Origin: G963704535 sp963704535
Lineage (GTDB): Bacteria > Chloroflexota > Chloroflexia > Chloroflexales > Roseiflexaceae
Length of the DNA: 64,000 nt
Reading direction: 5' to 3'
Assembly: GCA_963704535.1 (NCBI GenBank)
Contig: OY969916.1
Coordinates: 4,464,001-4,528,000 of the forward strand
Positions within the stretch are counted from its first letter, which is position 1. Every line of letters starts with the position of its first letter. Both the position numbers and the translations under genes were made by a program. The notes below the pieces were generated by a model, which was not told the origin of the DNA, made no database searches, and worked only from the letters and a program-made list of their open reading frames with translations. Below are positions 47,701 to 56,246 of the stretch, one piece after another.

Positions 47701-49755
47701 TCAATCGCGTTCCGCAGGTCGCTGGGCGAGTGACGGCTCCAGGGACGCAAGATAGTCCAGCAGCATGCGGTGGATGAAGATGTAGCTGCCGCCGGCGCGG
47801 CGCAGCAGCACCAGGTCGACGCAGCGGTCACAGAAGGGTACGAGGCGGAGCGGCACGGCACCGGAGCGCCAGAGCAGCAGGCGCAGGACGTAGTGCTGGA
47901 GGACGACCAGCCCGAAGACCAGCCCAAAGACCATCCCAAAGACTAGCCCGAAGCCCAGCCCACCGGCCAGCCAGGCGACCGGCCTGAAGATCAGCCCGCT
48001 GACCACCCCGACGGCCATCCCGACGGCCACTCCGCCGACCAGCCAGCCGGCCAGCCCGACGACCAACCCGCCGACCAGCGTATTCTGTAGTGAGCGATGA
48101 ATTCCCTCATTCGGCCATGATCGCTGTTCCACGGATACTTCGCCACGTAGCCCCAAGGCCAGCCCCAAGGCCAGCCCCAAGGCCAGCCCCAAGACTAGCC
48201 CGCTGATGAGTCCATTGACCAATCCCATGGCTAGCGCGAAGACCAGTCCCAAGATCAGCCCGAAGACCAGTCCCAAGACCAGCCCATTGACCAGCCCTTC
48301 TCGTGTCCAGCGCATCCGATCTATGGGCATAATCCGCTCCGTTCTCCGCTCCAAGGTCAGCCCAAAGACTAGCCCAAAGACTAGCCCAAGGACCAGTCCG
48401 CCGATCAACCCGAAGACCCGCCCAACACTTAACCCGATAACTAGCCCGAATCCCAGCCCAAGGAACAGCCTAACGCCGATCTGATACCAATGGCGCCACC
48501 TACTATTTACCAGAAGCTCCGGCTGTAAATCTTCAATGCGAAAAACAGTCTGCGACCGCTCGGCCATCCGTGTCGCAACCCAGGCCAGATAGCGCAGCAC
48601 TCGCTCTTTCGGGTAGCGTGGGTCGGGGCGCCGCGCGAACATCGCGTCAATGTAGTCGCGGAACAGCCGTTCGCGGCGTTTTGCCAGCGTGCCAGCAGAT
48701 ACAATCTGCTCCTCCGGCACTTCCCGGTAGGCCAGCGCCAGCACGCCCAGCAACAACGGGTTGATCGCGAACTTCCACAGCTCACGATCAGCAACGAGGG
48801 CCGTGCGCAGGCCCGCGAGCTTTGCGCCCATGGCGTCGAGATAGCGCGTTACTTCGGACTTCGGCAGCGATTGGATGAGTACGGCTCCCTGGAGTTGGAG
48901 CCTCTGATCGCCGCTCATCAGCGGCTTGTATTCCTCCAGGCGGCTGCACACCACGAGCGGCAGCAGGCCATGCTCCTGGCGGAAAGCGTTGATGCGCTCC
49001 ACGCACGTCGCCCGATGCGCCTCCGGCACCTCGTCCAGTCCGTCCAGCAGCGGCAGCACCTGGTCGGTCTCCAACCAATGCTCGGCGATCGAGGACGGCA
49101 CGGCGTAGAAGGTGCGCAGTTGCTCCTTGAGCCAGTCGGCCAGTGATGGACGCTTGAGTGCCCAGGAAGCGAGGTTGAAGACCACCGGGATCGGGAGGCT
49201 CTCATCAGTCGCAGTGCGGTCGAGCAGCTTGTCGCACAGCTCCAGCAGCAAGGTCGTCTTGCCGCCGCCCGGCGCGCCCAGGATGAGCAACGAGCGATTT
49301 AGCCGGTCATAGAGGTCCAGGATGGTCGTCCCTGTTGGGAGGTCGATGTGCCGCTCGCCCTGCGCCTGGACCAGTGCCGGTTGGGGTGGCGCGACGGCAT
49401 CGGTGCGCTGCGCGAGGGGCAGGTCCAGGCGCATCTCGGCGTAGAGCGAGCGGCGCAGCACGTTGTCAATCCAGGTGGTGCGGACCTTGGCGATCATCGC
49501 CGCCCGGTTGTTCCGCGCCTGGGCGGCGACCCGCTCTGCGGCAGGTGCCTGATCAAATGTTTTGCCTGTCAACCCTGCTACGAAGGCGACAATAGTGCTG
49601 ACGACGAAGATTAGCGGCTCGAAAGCGGCATCGGGGAGTAGGATGGGCAGCGGAACACCAAGCCCCCGCAGGAGCCAGAGCACTCCCACACAGAACGCCG
49701 CGAGGGCGAAGAGAGCCGCCAGGCCGCGAAGAAGCATTTGAAGGCGGTTGCCCAT
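47701..49755 (-). CDS. NACHT NTPase with Gly-Leu membrane repeats
   Basis: 684 residues, ATG at 49755 with GGAGGT about 12 bases upstream. Two helices lie at the N-terminus (about 8-65). The NACHT core follows: Walker A LILGAPGGGKTTL (about 162-174), Walker B VLPLLDGLDEVPEAHR (about 238-253), then LLPLVVCSRLEEY and the helical arm (LWKFAINPLLLGVLALAYREVP). The C-terminal third (about 430-640) is a chain of hydrophobic segments built on GLVxGLVxGL, like a glycine-zipper array. NACHT proteins with N- and C-terminal membrane parts occur in cyanobacteria and Chloroflexota, and several NACHT families act in anti-phage defence; the effector here would be the membrane array. The HTH gene 39 bp upstream is probably co-transcribed. 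Defence function is inference. Confidence 0.8.
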   Translation of the reverse strand: MGNRLQMLLRGLAALFALAAFCVGVLWLLRGLGVPLPILLPDAAFEPLIFVVSTIVAFVAGLTGKTFDQAPAAERVAAQARNNRAAMIAKVRTTWIDNVLRRSLYAEMRLDLPLAQRTDAVAPPQPALVQAQGERHIDLPTGTTILDLYDRLNRSLLILGAPGGGKTTLLLELCDKLLDRTATDESLPIPVVFNLASWALKRPSLADWLKEQLRTFYAVPSSIAEHWLETDQVLPLLDGLDEVPEAHRATCVERINAFRQEHGLLPLVVCSRLEEYKPLMSGDQRLQLQGAVLIQSLPKSEVTRYLDAMGAKLAGLRTALVADRELWKFAINPLLLGVLALAYREVPEEQIVSAGTLAKRRERLFRDYIDAMFARRPDPRYPKERVLRYLAWVATRMAERSQTVFRIEDLQPELLVNSRWRHWYQIGVRLFLGLGFGLVIGLSVGRVFGLIGGLVLGLVFGLVFGLTLERRTERIMPIDRMRWTREGLVNGLVLGLVFGLILGLVFALAMGLVNGLISGLVLGLALGLALGLALGLRGEVSVEQRSWPNEGIHRSLQNTLVGGLVVGLAGWLVGGVAVGMAVGVVSGLIFRPVAWLAGGLGFGLVFGMVFGLVFGLVVLQHYVLRLLLWRSGAVPLRLVPFCDRCVDLVLLRRAGGSYIFIHRMLLDYLASLEPSLAQRPAERD

Positions 49756-49794
49756 ATGTGTGCCGCACCTCCGGTCGCGGCATTACGAAAGAAG

Positions 49795-50220
49795 CTACAG
49801 AAGGGCCTGCGCCTGCCGCTCGGCGAGCAGCTCTTCGACACGCTGACGGCTGACCCAGAGGCGCCGGCCCTCGCGCCTGGCATCATCAGATCGCAAGGTC
49901 TTATGAACCCATTGGCGCGACCAGCCCAGCAGCCGCGCTGCCTCAGCGATGCCGATGTAGCCGTCGGGCGGGTCCGGCTGCATCTTAGATGGCGGCACAT
50001 CGCCGCAGTGAGCGCGGATCTCTGCAAGCCGCCGCTGCACGGTGGAAAAGCTCACATCCGCCCCCTGCGCGACCAGGTGGGCGTGGATGCGCCGAGCGCC
50101 CCAGGCTTGTTCGGTGTGGAGGCGCTCGATCTGGTCGTCCGGCGTCGCCATGCGCGGCCGTCCTGTGGCCACTCCATTGTTCCCCGTCATGGCACTTGCC
50201 TCAGTCGAGTTTGCTGACAT
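49795..50220 (-). CDS. Two-part HTH DNA-binding protein upstream of the NACHT gene
   Basis: 141 residues from ATG 50220; the frame stays open further upstream, but only this start has an AAGGAG ahead of it (about 12 bases). The middle has a transposase-type HTH (DDQIERLHTEQAWGARRIHAHL, SFSTVQRRLAEIR). The end has an excisionase/MerR-like HTH (IGIAEAARLLGWSRQWVHKTL), followed by a basic wing. With both on one chain, it likely binds two half-sites or two operators. Its stop is 39 bp before the NACHT start, on the same strand, so it is the likely regulator of that gene. A role as an excision or recombination factor is also possible. Confidence 0.7.
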   Translation of the reverse strand: MSANSTEASAMTGNNGVATGRPRMATPDDQIERLHTEQAWGARRIHAHLVAQGADVSFSTVQRRLAEIRAHCGDVPPSKMQPDPPDGYIGIAEAARLLGWSRQWVHKTLRSDDARREGRRLWVSRQRVEELLAERQAQALL

Positions 50221-50369
50221 CGGAGCTATTGCTCCTTCATGGTATCCGTTTTGAGTACGTGTGTCAACATATATTTCTTGCACATGAGTACGCCGCGTGG
50301 TAGTCTGGGAGGCAATGATCAAGGGCGAGGGCCAGGTGGCATACCGAGGAGCAGGAAGGAGCCGCATCG

Positions 50370-50762
50370 TTGCCTGCACACATCCATATCGTCGATGATG
50401 AGCCCGGCGTCCGTGATGTTGTCGGGCGCTATCTATCGCGGGCCGGCTACGTCGTAAGCAGCTCGGCAACTGGCGCGGAGGCGCTGGCCGCGCTCCTCCA
50501 TCAGCCTCCTGACCTGGTGCTGCTCGATGTCTCGCTGCCGGATGGCGACGGTGTTGCGCTCTGCGCTCGTTTGAAGGGAGATATTGCCATCACGACTGTG
50601 CCGATCCTGCTGATGAGTGGTTACGACACACCGGAACTGCGCGAACAGGCACAGCACGCCGGGGCTGCCGCAGTGCTCGGCAAGCCGTTCGGGTTTGGCG
50701 ATCTGCTTGCGTGTGTCGCAGAGCATCTCGCTCCAGCAGCTACAGTTAGCAGCGAGAGCTGA
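50370..50762 (+). CDS. Single-domain response regulator (CheY-like)
   Basis: 130 residues from TTG 50370 behind AGGAAGGAG. Complete receiver domain: Asp9-Asp10 acidic pair (HIVDDEPG), phospho-acceptor Asp53 in LVLLDVSLPDGDG, Ser83 in the switch position (LLMSGYD) and Lys105 in LGKPFGFGDLL. There is no output domain, so it works as a signalling shuttle or is regulated by protein contact. No histidine kinase is adjacent. Divergent from the HTH gene with a 149-bp shared upstream region. It could be an orphan receiver from the host chromosome side of the junction. Confidence 0.85.
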   Translation: MPAHIHIVDDEPGVRDVVGRYLSRAGYVVSSSATGAEALAALLHQPPDLVLLDVSLPDGDGVALCARLKGDIAITTVPILLMSGYDTPELREQAQHAGAAAVLGKPFGFGDLLACVAEHLAPAATVSSES

Positions 50763-51144
50763 CGTCGGTGCTTCGTGCAGCAGCGGCAGATCCTCACCGC
50801 TCCGGGGCGCAGCTCACCCAGGTCGCGGCGGTCGAGCAGGTCGATCGCTGGCTCGCCTGGGGCGTCTGAGCGGTCTCAGCAGTCGCCAGCCGAGGATGAA
50901 CGCGAGGGCCGGATCGTTCGCGATCCGGCCCTCGCGCTTGACAGCATCGCCAAAAATGGCGATACTGCAGCCCATATGTTCATCGTCATTTCTGACGATA
51001 GCACCAGGTAGAGCCACTGCTCCAGCATCGCCATATTCGACGATGGCGGCCGTGGCCAGCCTCGCCAGAACTGACGATGCGCGCTCGAGCAACCTGTTCG
51101 GTGCTGGCGGTCGAGCACCACCGCTTTGTAACAAGGGGCCGGGA
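50763..51144. other. Hairpin-rich non-coding gap
   Basis: 382 bases between the receiver and Dam-like genes. An open frame runs through it in phase with the methylase, but it has no ribosome site, and its composition (Ser/Arg/Ala) does not look like protein. It is full of short perfect hairpins: 50901-50936 (16-bp arms), ATCGCCA-AAAA-TGGCGAT near 50945-50962, TCGTCA-TTTC-TGACGA near 50983-50998, and a GCCAT/ATGGC pair near 51030-51047. Confidence 0.55.
50901..50936 (+). terminator. 16-bp perfect hairpin with TTCG loop
   Basis: CGCGAGGGCCGGATCG (50901-50916) and its complement (50921-50936) enclose TTCG, a very stable tetraloop. It stands 139 bp past the response-regulator stop. No T tract follows, so termination is likely but not sure. 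Confidence 0.55.
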
Positions 51145-52038
51145 ATGGACGGCGGCAAAGCAGGTGCGGGGGTCTTCCAGCAAATTATTAACCAGATCCC
51201 GCCCCACGCGGTCTATATCGAGGCGTTCCTCGGCCAAGGTGCGGTTCTGCGCAACAAGCGCGTGGCCGAACGCACGATCGGCGTCGAGCTGGATGCCCAG
51301 GTTATCGCCGAGCACTGGCGCGGCGATGAGGTGCCGAACCTTGAGATCATTTGTGGCGATGCGCTGGCCCTCCTGCGCAGCTACTCCTGGCGTGGCGATG
51401 AGTTTGTGTACCTGGACCCGCCGTACTTGATGGCGACCCGCAGCACGCCCAGGCCGATCTACCGCCACGAGTTCGCCACGATCGAGGAGCACCGCGAGCT
51501 ATTGAGCCTGCTTAGGTCGCTGCCCTGCCCGATCGCGATTTCTGGGTATCGCTCCTGGCTGTACGAGCTGGAGCTGGCCGGCTGGCGGGTGATCAGCTAC
51601 CAGACCGTTAAGCGTAGCGGCGCGCTGGGGGTCGAGCACCTGTGGATGAACTACAGGGCTCCACTCGAATTGCACGATTATCGCTTTCTTGGGGGCGATT
51701 TCCGGGCGCGCGAGCGGATAGGGCGCATGTGTGAGCGCTGGAAAGCTCGGCTATGGAGGATGCCGGATCTGGAGCGCCTGCTCGTATCTGCGGCGATCGA
51801 GGAGGTGCGGAGCGAGATCGCCGGCCAGCCGCGAGCGATTCAGGAGTATCACAGTCTGGGGAGCACCTTCCGAGAGCGCGAGCGGGTGGCGCGCAAGTGC
51901 AAGCGCTGGAAGGAGCGGCTACGACGGATGCTCGACATGGAGCGCCAGGCGTTGTTTACAGCGATCGATGAGGTACGGAGCGAGGTCGCCGAGGGGCCTC
52001 ACGCGGCCGTTGAGCAGGAGGTGCATCGCCAGATTTGA
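51145..52038 (+). CDS. Dam-like DNA adenine methyltransferase with duplicated tail
   Basis: 297 residues from ATG 51145, chosen because the D12-class methylase begins there: GGKAGAGVFQQIINQIPPHAVYIEAFLGQGAV (motif I region, given in pieces: GGKAGAG, YIEAFLGQGAV), then VYLDPPYLMATR (motif IV, DPPY about 91-94) and HLWMNYRAP. The enzyme would transfer methyl from SAM to adenine N6. The last 115 residues are not part of the family: two copies of a roughly 50-residue helical, Arg-rich unit (FLGGDFRARERIGRMCERWK... and SLGSTFRERERVARKCKRWK...), probably a coiled DNA-binding or dimer tail. No restriction partner is adjacent. Confidence 0.8.
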   Translation: MDGGKAGAGVFQQIINQIPPHAVYIEAFLGQGAVLRNKRVAERTIGVELDAQVIAEHWRGDEVPNLEIICGDALALLRSYSWRGDEFVYLDPPYLMATRSTPRPIYRHEFATIEEHRELLSLLRSLPCPIAISGYRSWLYELELAGWRVISYQTVKRSGALGVEHLWMNYRAPLELHDYRFLGGDFRARERIGRMCERWKARLWRMPDLERLLVSAAIEEVRSEIAGQPRAIQEYHSLGSTFRERERVARKCKRWKERLRRMLDMERQALFTAIDEVRSEVAEGPHAAVEQEVHRQI

Positions 52039-52401
52039 CGATCGGTGCCGGCGGCGAGCCACAGATATTAGGGTTTAATCCGGGGCACCCCGAAGTTTTG
52101 CAGCGAATATGTGTTCAGCTTTTGTTGTCATCGTATGGAGCGCGTAGAGTTCACGGAAACGCTGATTTTCGTGATACTCTCCGACGCCTCTGAGATCTCA
52201 AAGGCTTCGACCTCCATGGTATGCGGGCTATATCACAAAGCCCGTCTTCAAAATCATCGTGCCTGGAAAACAGGTAGTCAATAAGTTTTGTGCTATACTT
52301 CCGGCAGCACGATTACTTCTTCTCGTGTTGAACAGCTTGTTGCCCCCGCCTACTGGCGCGGTGACATAGCAAACCCGCACAACAAAGGGGTAACTAATTC
52401 T
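52039..52401. other. Non-coding junction before the CBASS-like genes
   Basis: 363 bases without a supported gene, with lower GC than the DNA to the left. Contains a tight CGGGG-CA-CCCCG palindrome near 52080 and a -10-like TATACT at 52296-52301 with only a weak -35, a plausible start for the nucleotidyltransferase transcript. The change in composition from here on marks a likely island boundary. Confidence 0.4.
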
Positions 52402-53343
52402 ATGGGAACAGCCAGCATCAAGAGCGCCCTTTCTGCCCAAGATTGGGAGAGTAGATTTACCCGATGGGCGCAAGGACCGGCGAAGACGGAACAAGAGAAA
52501 TGCGATAACGCCGAGCGCATGGTACGTGATGCGATTACCGCCCATGCACCACTCAAGGAGCGAGATATAAAGGTCTTTGCGCAAGGGTCTTATAGAAACC
52601 GGACCAATGTACGAATGGAAAGCGATGTTGATGTTTGTGTTCTCTGCAAGGACACTTTCTTCCCTGATTACAGCCAGGTTCCGGGCGTAAACAACAGCAC
52701 GTTCGGTTTCCCGGACGCGAGTTACAGTTTCGACGAGTTGAAGCGAGACGTTGAAGACGCTTTGGTTGCTAAGTTCGGTCGAAAGGCTGTCAAGCGCGGC
52801 GACAAGGCTTTTGACATCAAGGATAATACTTACCGGGTGGCGGCAGATGTAGTGCCGACGTTCGAGGGACGCCTTTACTACAGGGATTACCTCGGCAGGA
52901 TTGTATATCACTCCGGTACGGTTCTGCAATGCGACAGTGATAGACGCAGGATAAACAATTGGCCGGAACAGCACTATGCTAAGGGTGTTCAGAAGCATGA
53001 CCAAACTGCCCGGCAATTCAAGAAGAAGGTACGTTGCCTGAAAAACCTTTGCAACGAAATGGCATCAGCAGGAAATGCCAACGCCAAGGCAATGGCATCA
53101 TTCCTGTTGGAATCCTTGGTCTATAACTGCCCCAATAGCAATTTCAACCACGCTACCCATTATGACGATATGAAAGAGGTAATCGGGTACTTGTGGCACG
53201 CAACGAAGACCGACGATACCGCCAGAGACATGGTTGAAGTGAACGATATCAAACCTCTATTCCGCGTCTTGCAGTCCTGGAATAGAAGCACGACCCATGA
53301 CTTTCTGCTTGATGCGTGGCATTATGTGGGATTTGAAAACTAA
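52402..53343 (+). CDS. CBASS CD-NTase (cGAS/DncV-like nucleotidyltransferase)
   Basis: 313 residues from ATG 52402. Nucleotidyltransferase core: QGSYRNRTNV with Gly-Ser at 62-63, then ESDVDVCVL with Asp75 and Asp77 as the metal-binding pair, and a third acidic strand RVAADVVPTFEG. A helical C-terminal half (CLKNLCNEMASAG, ASFLLESLVYNCP) matches the OAS/cGAS-like bacterial nucleotidyltransferases that make cyclic oligonucleotides on phage infection. The next gene is a Cap15-like effector with a one-base overlap, which is how CBASS operons are built. The nucleotide product cannot be told from sequence. Composition is lower in GC than the conjugation genes, fitting separate acquisition. Confidence 0.85.
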   Translation: MGTASIKSALSAQDWESRFTRWAQGPAKTEQEKCDNAERMVRDAITAHAPLKERDIKVFAQGSYRNRTNVRMESDVDVCVLCKDTFFPDYSQVPGVNNSTFGFPDASYSFDELKRDVEDALVAKFGRKAVKRGDKAFDIKDNTYRVAADVVPTFEGRLYYRDYLGRIVYHSGTVLQCDSDRRRINNWPEQHYAKGVQKHDQTARQFKKKVRCLKNLCNEMASAGNANAKAMASFLLESLVYNCPNSNFNHATHYDDMKEVIGYLWHATKTDDTARDMVEVNDIKPLFRVLQSWNRSTTHDFLLDAWHYVGFEN

Positions 53344-53982
53344 TGGTCACGTCGCTGCATTTGAGAGTGCTTTTCTGGCTGGCGGTAGCTGCCTGGGCGC
53401 TGCTTCTTTTCATTGATGGACAGCCGCTCACGATCAGCCTTTTTAAGCCCTCTTCCCTCGTCCTGTCCTGTCTAATTGTTGTTGTGACAGTTTTCGAGAA
53501 ATGGGCCTGGCGCTGGCGATTACTGCACCCCTGGTTTGTGCGGATACCAAATCTGATTGGAGCCTACAAAGGTGAACTCAACTCGCATTGGATTGACCCA
53601 TCTACCGGCAAGATGCGAGGTGCAATTCCCGCTTTTCTGGTAGTGCGACAAACATTGTCGAGCATCCACGTTCGGCTTTATACGGCGGAGTTCGAAGTTT
53701 TGCTCGGTGCTCGCATCGTTTATCGAAGCGCCGGACGGCAATCACGAGCTGTTATACACCTATCGCAATGAGCCACGGCTTGAAGTTCGCCCGCGAAGTC
53801 CAATCCACTACGGCGGGACGCGGCTGGCTATAGGTCGGGAAACGGAACAGCTTGAGGGCACCTATTGGACGGATCGCCAGTCCATCGGCGAGATGAAGTT
53901 CACGCGCATCAGCCGAGAGATGCCCCGCAGCTTTCAGGAAGGCGAGGCGCTTGCCAATCGCCTGAAACCTGCTACACCTTAG
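53343..53982 (+). CDS. cap15: Cap15-like CBASS effector, 2TM + beta barrel (frameshifted)
   Basis: Start ATG 53343 overlaps the previous stop (TAATG). Two N-terminal helices (about 8-26, 35-50) precede a beta-rich domain: NLIGAYKGELNSHWIDP, FLVVRQTLSSIHVRLYTAE. The frame then shifts near 53691 and goes on as ASFIEAPDGNHELLYTYRN, SPIHYGGTRLAI, LEGTYWTDRQSIGEMKF. This order is that of the SMODS-associating 2TM beta-rich effector (PF18153, Cap15), which binds the cyclic nucleotide through its barrel and assembles in the membrane. Removing one T from GAGTTCGAAG near 53691 gives ...TAESKFCSVLASF..., in keeping with the family. Repaired length is about 212 residues, normal for Cap15. Assignment by remembered family pattern; the frameshift would inactivate it if real. 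Confidence 0.8.
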
Positions 53983-54004
53983 AAATTCCAAACCGAGGAT
54001 ACAC

Positions 54005-54844
54005 ATGAGTGGATACCAACTCACCAAGCAGCAGATGGACGATATCTCCGTGGACGAGCTTGCCATGCTGGTACTGCGTATTCTTCAGCGCAACCATCGC
54101 GACCAGGAAGCGGGACGGCGGGGAGTAACTTACTATCCCTACCAGATTCCCAGCATCCTGGCGTTTGAGCTTGCCAGCCGTGAGGGTCCGTCATCCGGGC
54201 AAACCGATGCAAGGTTCCGACAAAAATTTGCCGAGGCTGTCCATCAACTGCAACATGGCGGCTTCATCATGCAAGATCCCACGCAGACCCATTCGCAGGA
54301 GTTTCAGCGCCCCACTACCAAGGGATTGCAGGTCGATACCTCAGCCCCGGTGCTTGGGATTACGAGCGGCGACGAGTTCTTACGCAAGATCGAAGCCGAT
54401 ACGGGCACGCTTGATGATGTCGCCAGAACCTACCTGGCGGAGAGCTACGCGGCGACCGAGCATAATTTGTGGCTGTCGAGCATCTTCATGCCGGGGGCCG
54501 CAAGTGAGCGCCTTATTTACGTGCTGGCCGAGCACGTGGACCACTTGCTTGCAGACCCAGCGGCGAGCGCGGCTTTGAGCAATATCAACAGTGTCCGGCA
54601 ACGCAAGGAATGGATTGTATCTCACCTTGCTACCCTGCGAAGGAAGTTTCCTGCGCACCGCGAGGCATTCACCGATGTCGAAGATAAGTTCGATAGCCTG
54701 TACAACACCTACCGCTACCAGAGAAATTCGGTAGGCCATCCTAGAGACGCCGTGCTCAAACCGGACATTCGGCAGTCCAAGGCAATGCTCTTCAGTTTCG
54801 GCTTGTATGCCCAAGCTGTGAACGCCATTCTAGCGATTCCGTGA
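54005..54844 (+). CDS. HEPN-like protein of the CBASS cluster
   Basis: 279 residues, 22 bp after the Cap15-like gene. The N-terminal 110 residues look like a winged-helix (LRILQRNHRDQEAG, FRQKFAEAVHQLQHGGFI). The C-terminal half is all-helical and contains R240-N-S-V-G-H245 (YRYQRNSVGHPRD), an R-x4-H motif with a polar residue after the Arg. This is the active-site signature of HEPN ribonucleases and abortive-infection domains. The helical region before it (LIYVLAEHVDHLL) fits the fold. It could be a second effector or regulator of the CBASS operon, or an independent toxin gene. HEPN assignment is by motif only, and many HEPN proteins are inactive. Confidence 0.6.
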   Translation: MSGYQLTKQQMDDISVDELAMLVLRILQRNHRDQEAGRRGVTYYPYQIPSILAFELASREGPSSGQTDARFRQKFAEAVHQLQHGGFIMQDPTQTHSQEFQRPTTKGLQVDTSAPVLGITSGDEFLRKIEADTGTLDDVARTYLAESYAATEHNLWLSSIFMPGAASERLIYVLAEHVDHLLADPAASAALSNINSVRQRKEWIVSHLATLRRKFPAHREAFTDVEDKFDSLYNTYRYQRNSVGHPRDAVLKPDIRQSKAMLFSFGLYAQAVNAILAIP

Positions 54845-55284
54845 CTTCATCTACGCAGCCGCACAAGTACCGATCGCGGTGGTGCGCTTCCCTGGCCGAA
54901 CCCTCACCAATATCCTCAGCATTCCGGCGCACATACTTGCCTATATGGGCTGCGACCACGATTTGCACGAACAGTAGCAATAGTGGTCGCACTCCTGTAA
55001 CTTAACCGCTGCTGTCATGATCAGCCTGTCGGTACAACTCGCTGATCACGGCTGCCATCCGTGCGATATCCTCCTCTGAGAAGGGATCGCGCTGTGCGAC
55101 GGGTCGCATTGATGAGTACATAGCCGACCACGGCGCTATCGGGAGCAGGCGCGAGGATGCCTATGTTTGGTGTGTGGGGTATGATCGAGATGTGCCAGAG
55201 GCCGATCGTGGCCTTCCAGGAGGCTCCACAGTTCTTCCGGCGAGGGAGGTACAGGCACAGGTCGCCCTGCGCTGGCGAGGTTAC

Positions 55285-55402
55285 ATGGTGCGCTTTGTCG
55301 AAGGGCAGTATGAGATCACGAGGGCTGGTGATCCAAACCGTCCAGTTCGTCGATCATGCAGGGCTGATCGCCGAAGTACAAGTACTGCTCCAGCTCGACT
55401 AG
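55285..55402 (+). pseudogene. Remnant of a small protein (copy 1)
   Basis: MVRFVEGQYEITRAG is read from ATG 55285; the likeness to copy 2 at 58600 then goes on in another frame (VQFVDHAGLIAEVQVLLQL) to TAG 55400-55402. Copy 2 reads MVCFADG, YEITRVGN and VQLADRAGLIAKAQALLQL. The two copies flank the AT-rich gene interrupted by the IS4-like element. Neither is open throughout. Original function unknown. Confidence 0.55.
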
Positions 55403-55638
55403 GCGTCGGCCGGCGACGACCAGATGAGCGATGAGGAGCAATGAGGAGGATAGGTGCTTTGGGGGCTAGGGCGATTCGGTGCGTATCTCTGGCGCCTAAC
55501 ACACTGTTGCGCCGCAGTCTTGAAAGGTGCGTAGGGCCGAGACATTGATGATTGGGAAGGCAATGATCAGCTAGAGAATCGTTAGAGAGGAGGCAACTGT
55601 AAAGTGGGTATCCCACCATATATAACGTTCCTAAATGA

Positions 55639-55693
55639 GTTGTAAAAGGGGGTGTGGGGGAAGTCCCCACAAAACCCCTTCTCACTTTACAAC
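55639..55693. repeat. Long imperfect inverted repeat (MITE- or terminator-like)
   Basis: GTTGTAAA (55639-55646) faces TTTACAAC (55686-55693); inside it, GGGG/CCCC and TGGGG/CCCCA arms pair further around AAGT. It lies just past the stop of the (-) gene at 55736, so it could end that transcript, but the short terminal arms also resemble a small inverted-repeat element. Confidence 0.5.
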
Positions 55694-56246
55694 CCTGATA
55701 GGAATGCTATAATTAAAAATACCACTTAACGAAAGTTATAATCCCTTCATAAGATTCTCTATATATGCCAAAAGCACTTTTACGCTAATATCCATAGCGC
55801 CTTCTCCAACTTTCGAGGCAGCTCTCGATAAGAAGCTAGTTAGTTTTTGTTTTGCTGTTTTTCGTAATTCTGGAGGTGATGAATTATCTTTTAATTGTTC
55901 AAGATCAGATTTAAGTTGTATGGCTTCAAGTCTTTCGGCATACATCTCAAACATTTCAATAAGAAGCTTATCGTTTTGTGTATAAGTAATATCCCCATTC
56001 ACTAATTGTTCAATAAGTGTGTTGTTTTGAATGGAAACGTTTGGAATATTTATAATTATTGGTCCATGATTTCCAGCCAGAGATAGGAAGGTGTCTGGAT
56101 GCGTTATCTGAGTATCTGGTAGTATTTGTGCATGGGCGATATTGAATATCTCACTCTCCAATCTTTGGTGTAAGATAAGCTTTTTCTGCTCCATCTCATG
56201 TCGAGCATCCATGACAATTCTTTGGTAATCCCGCGTGTATCGTGAG

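Larger units (their letters stand above)
54845..55735. other. Gene-poor stretch with a gene remnant and an inverted repeat
   Basis: About 890 bases. It holds a decayed small gene (55285-55402), a second short open frame upstream in the same phase, and a long imperfect hairpin (55639-55693). The rest shows no ribosome sites or coherent protein. Composition falls toward AT on the right side. Confidence 0.5.

Noticed and set aside
50617..51144. 5' extension of the Dam-like gene to 50617
   Set aside because: Passes through the hairpin cluster and overlaps the response regulator; the methylase fold begins at 51145.
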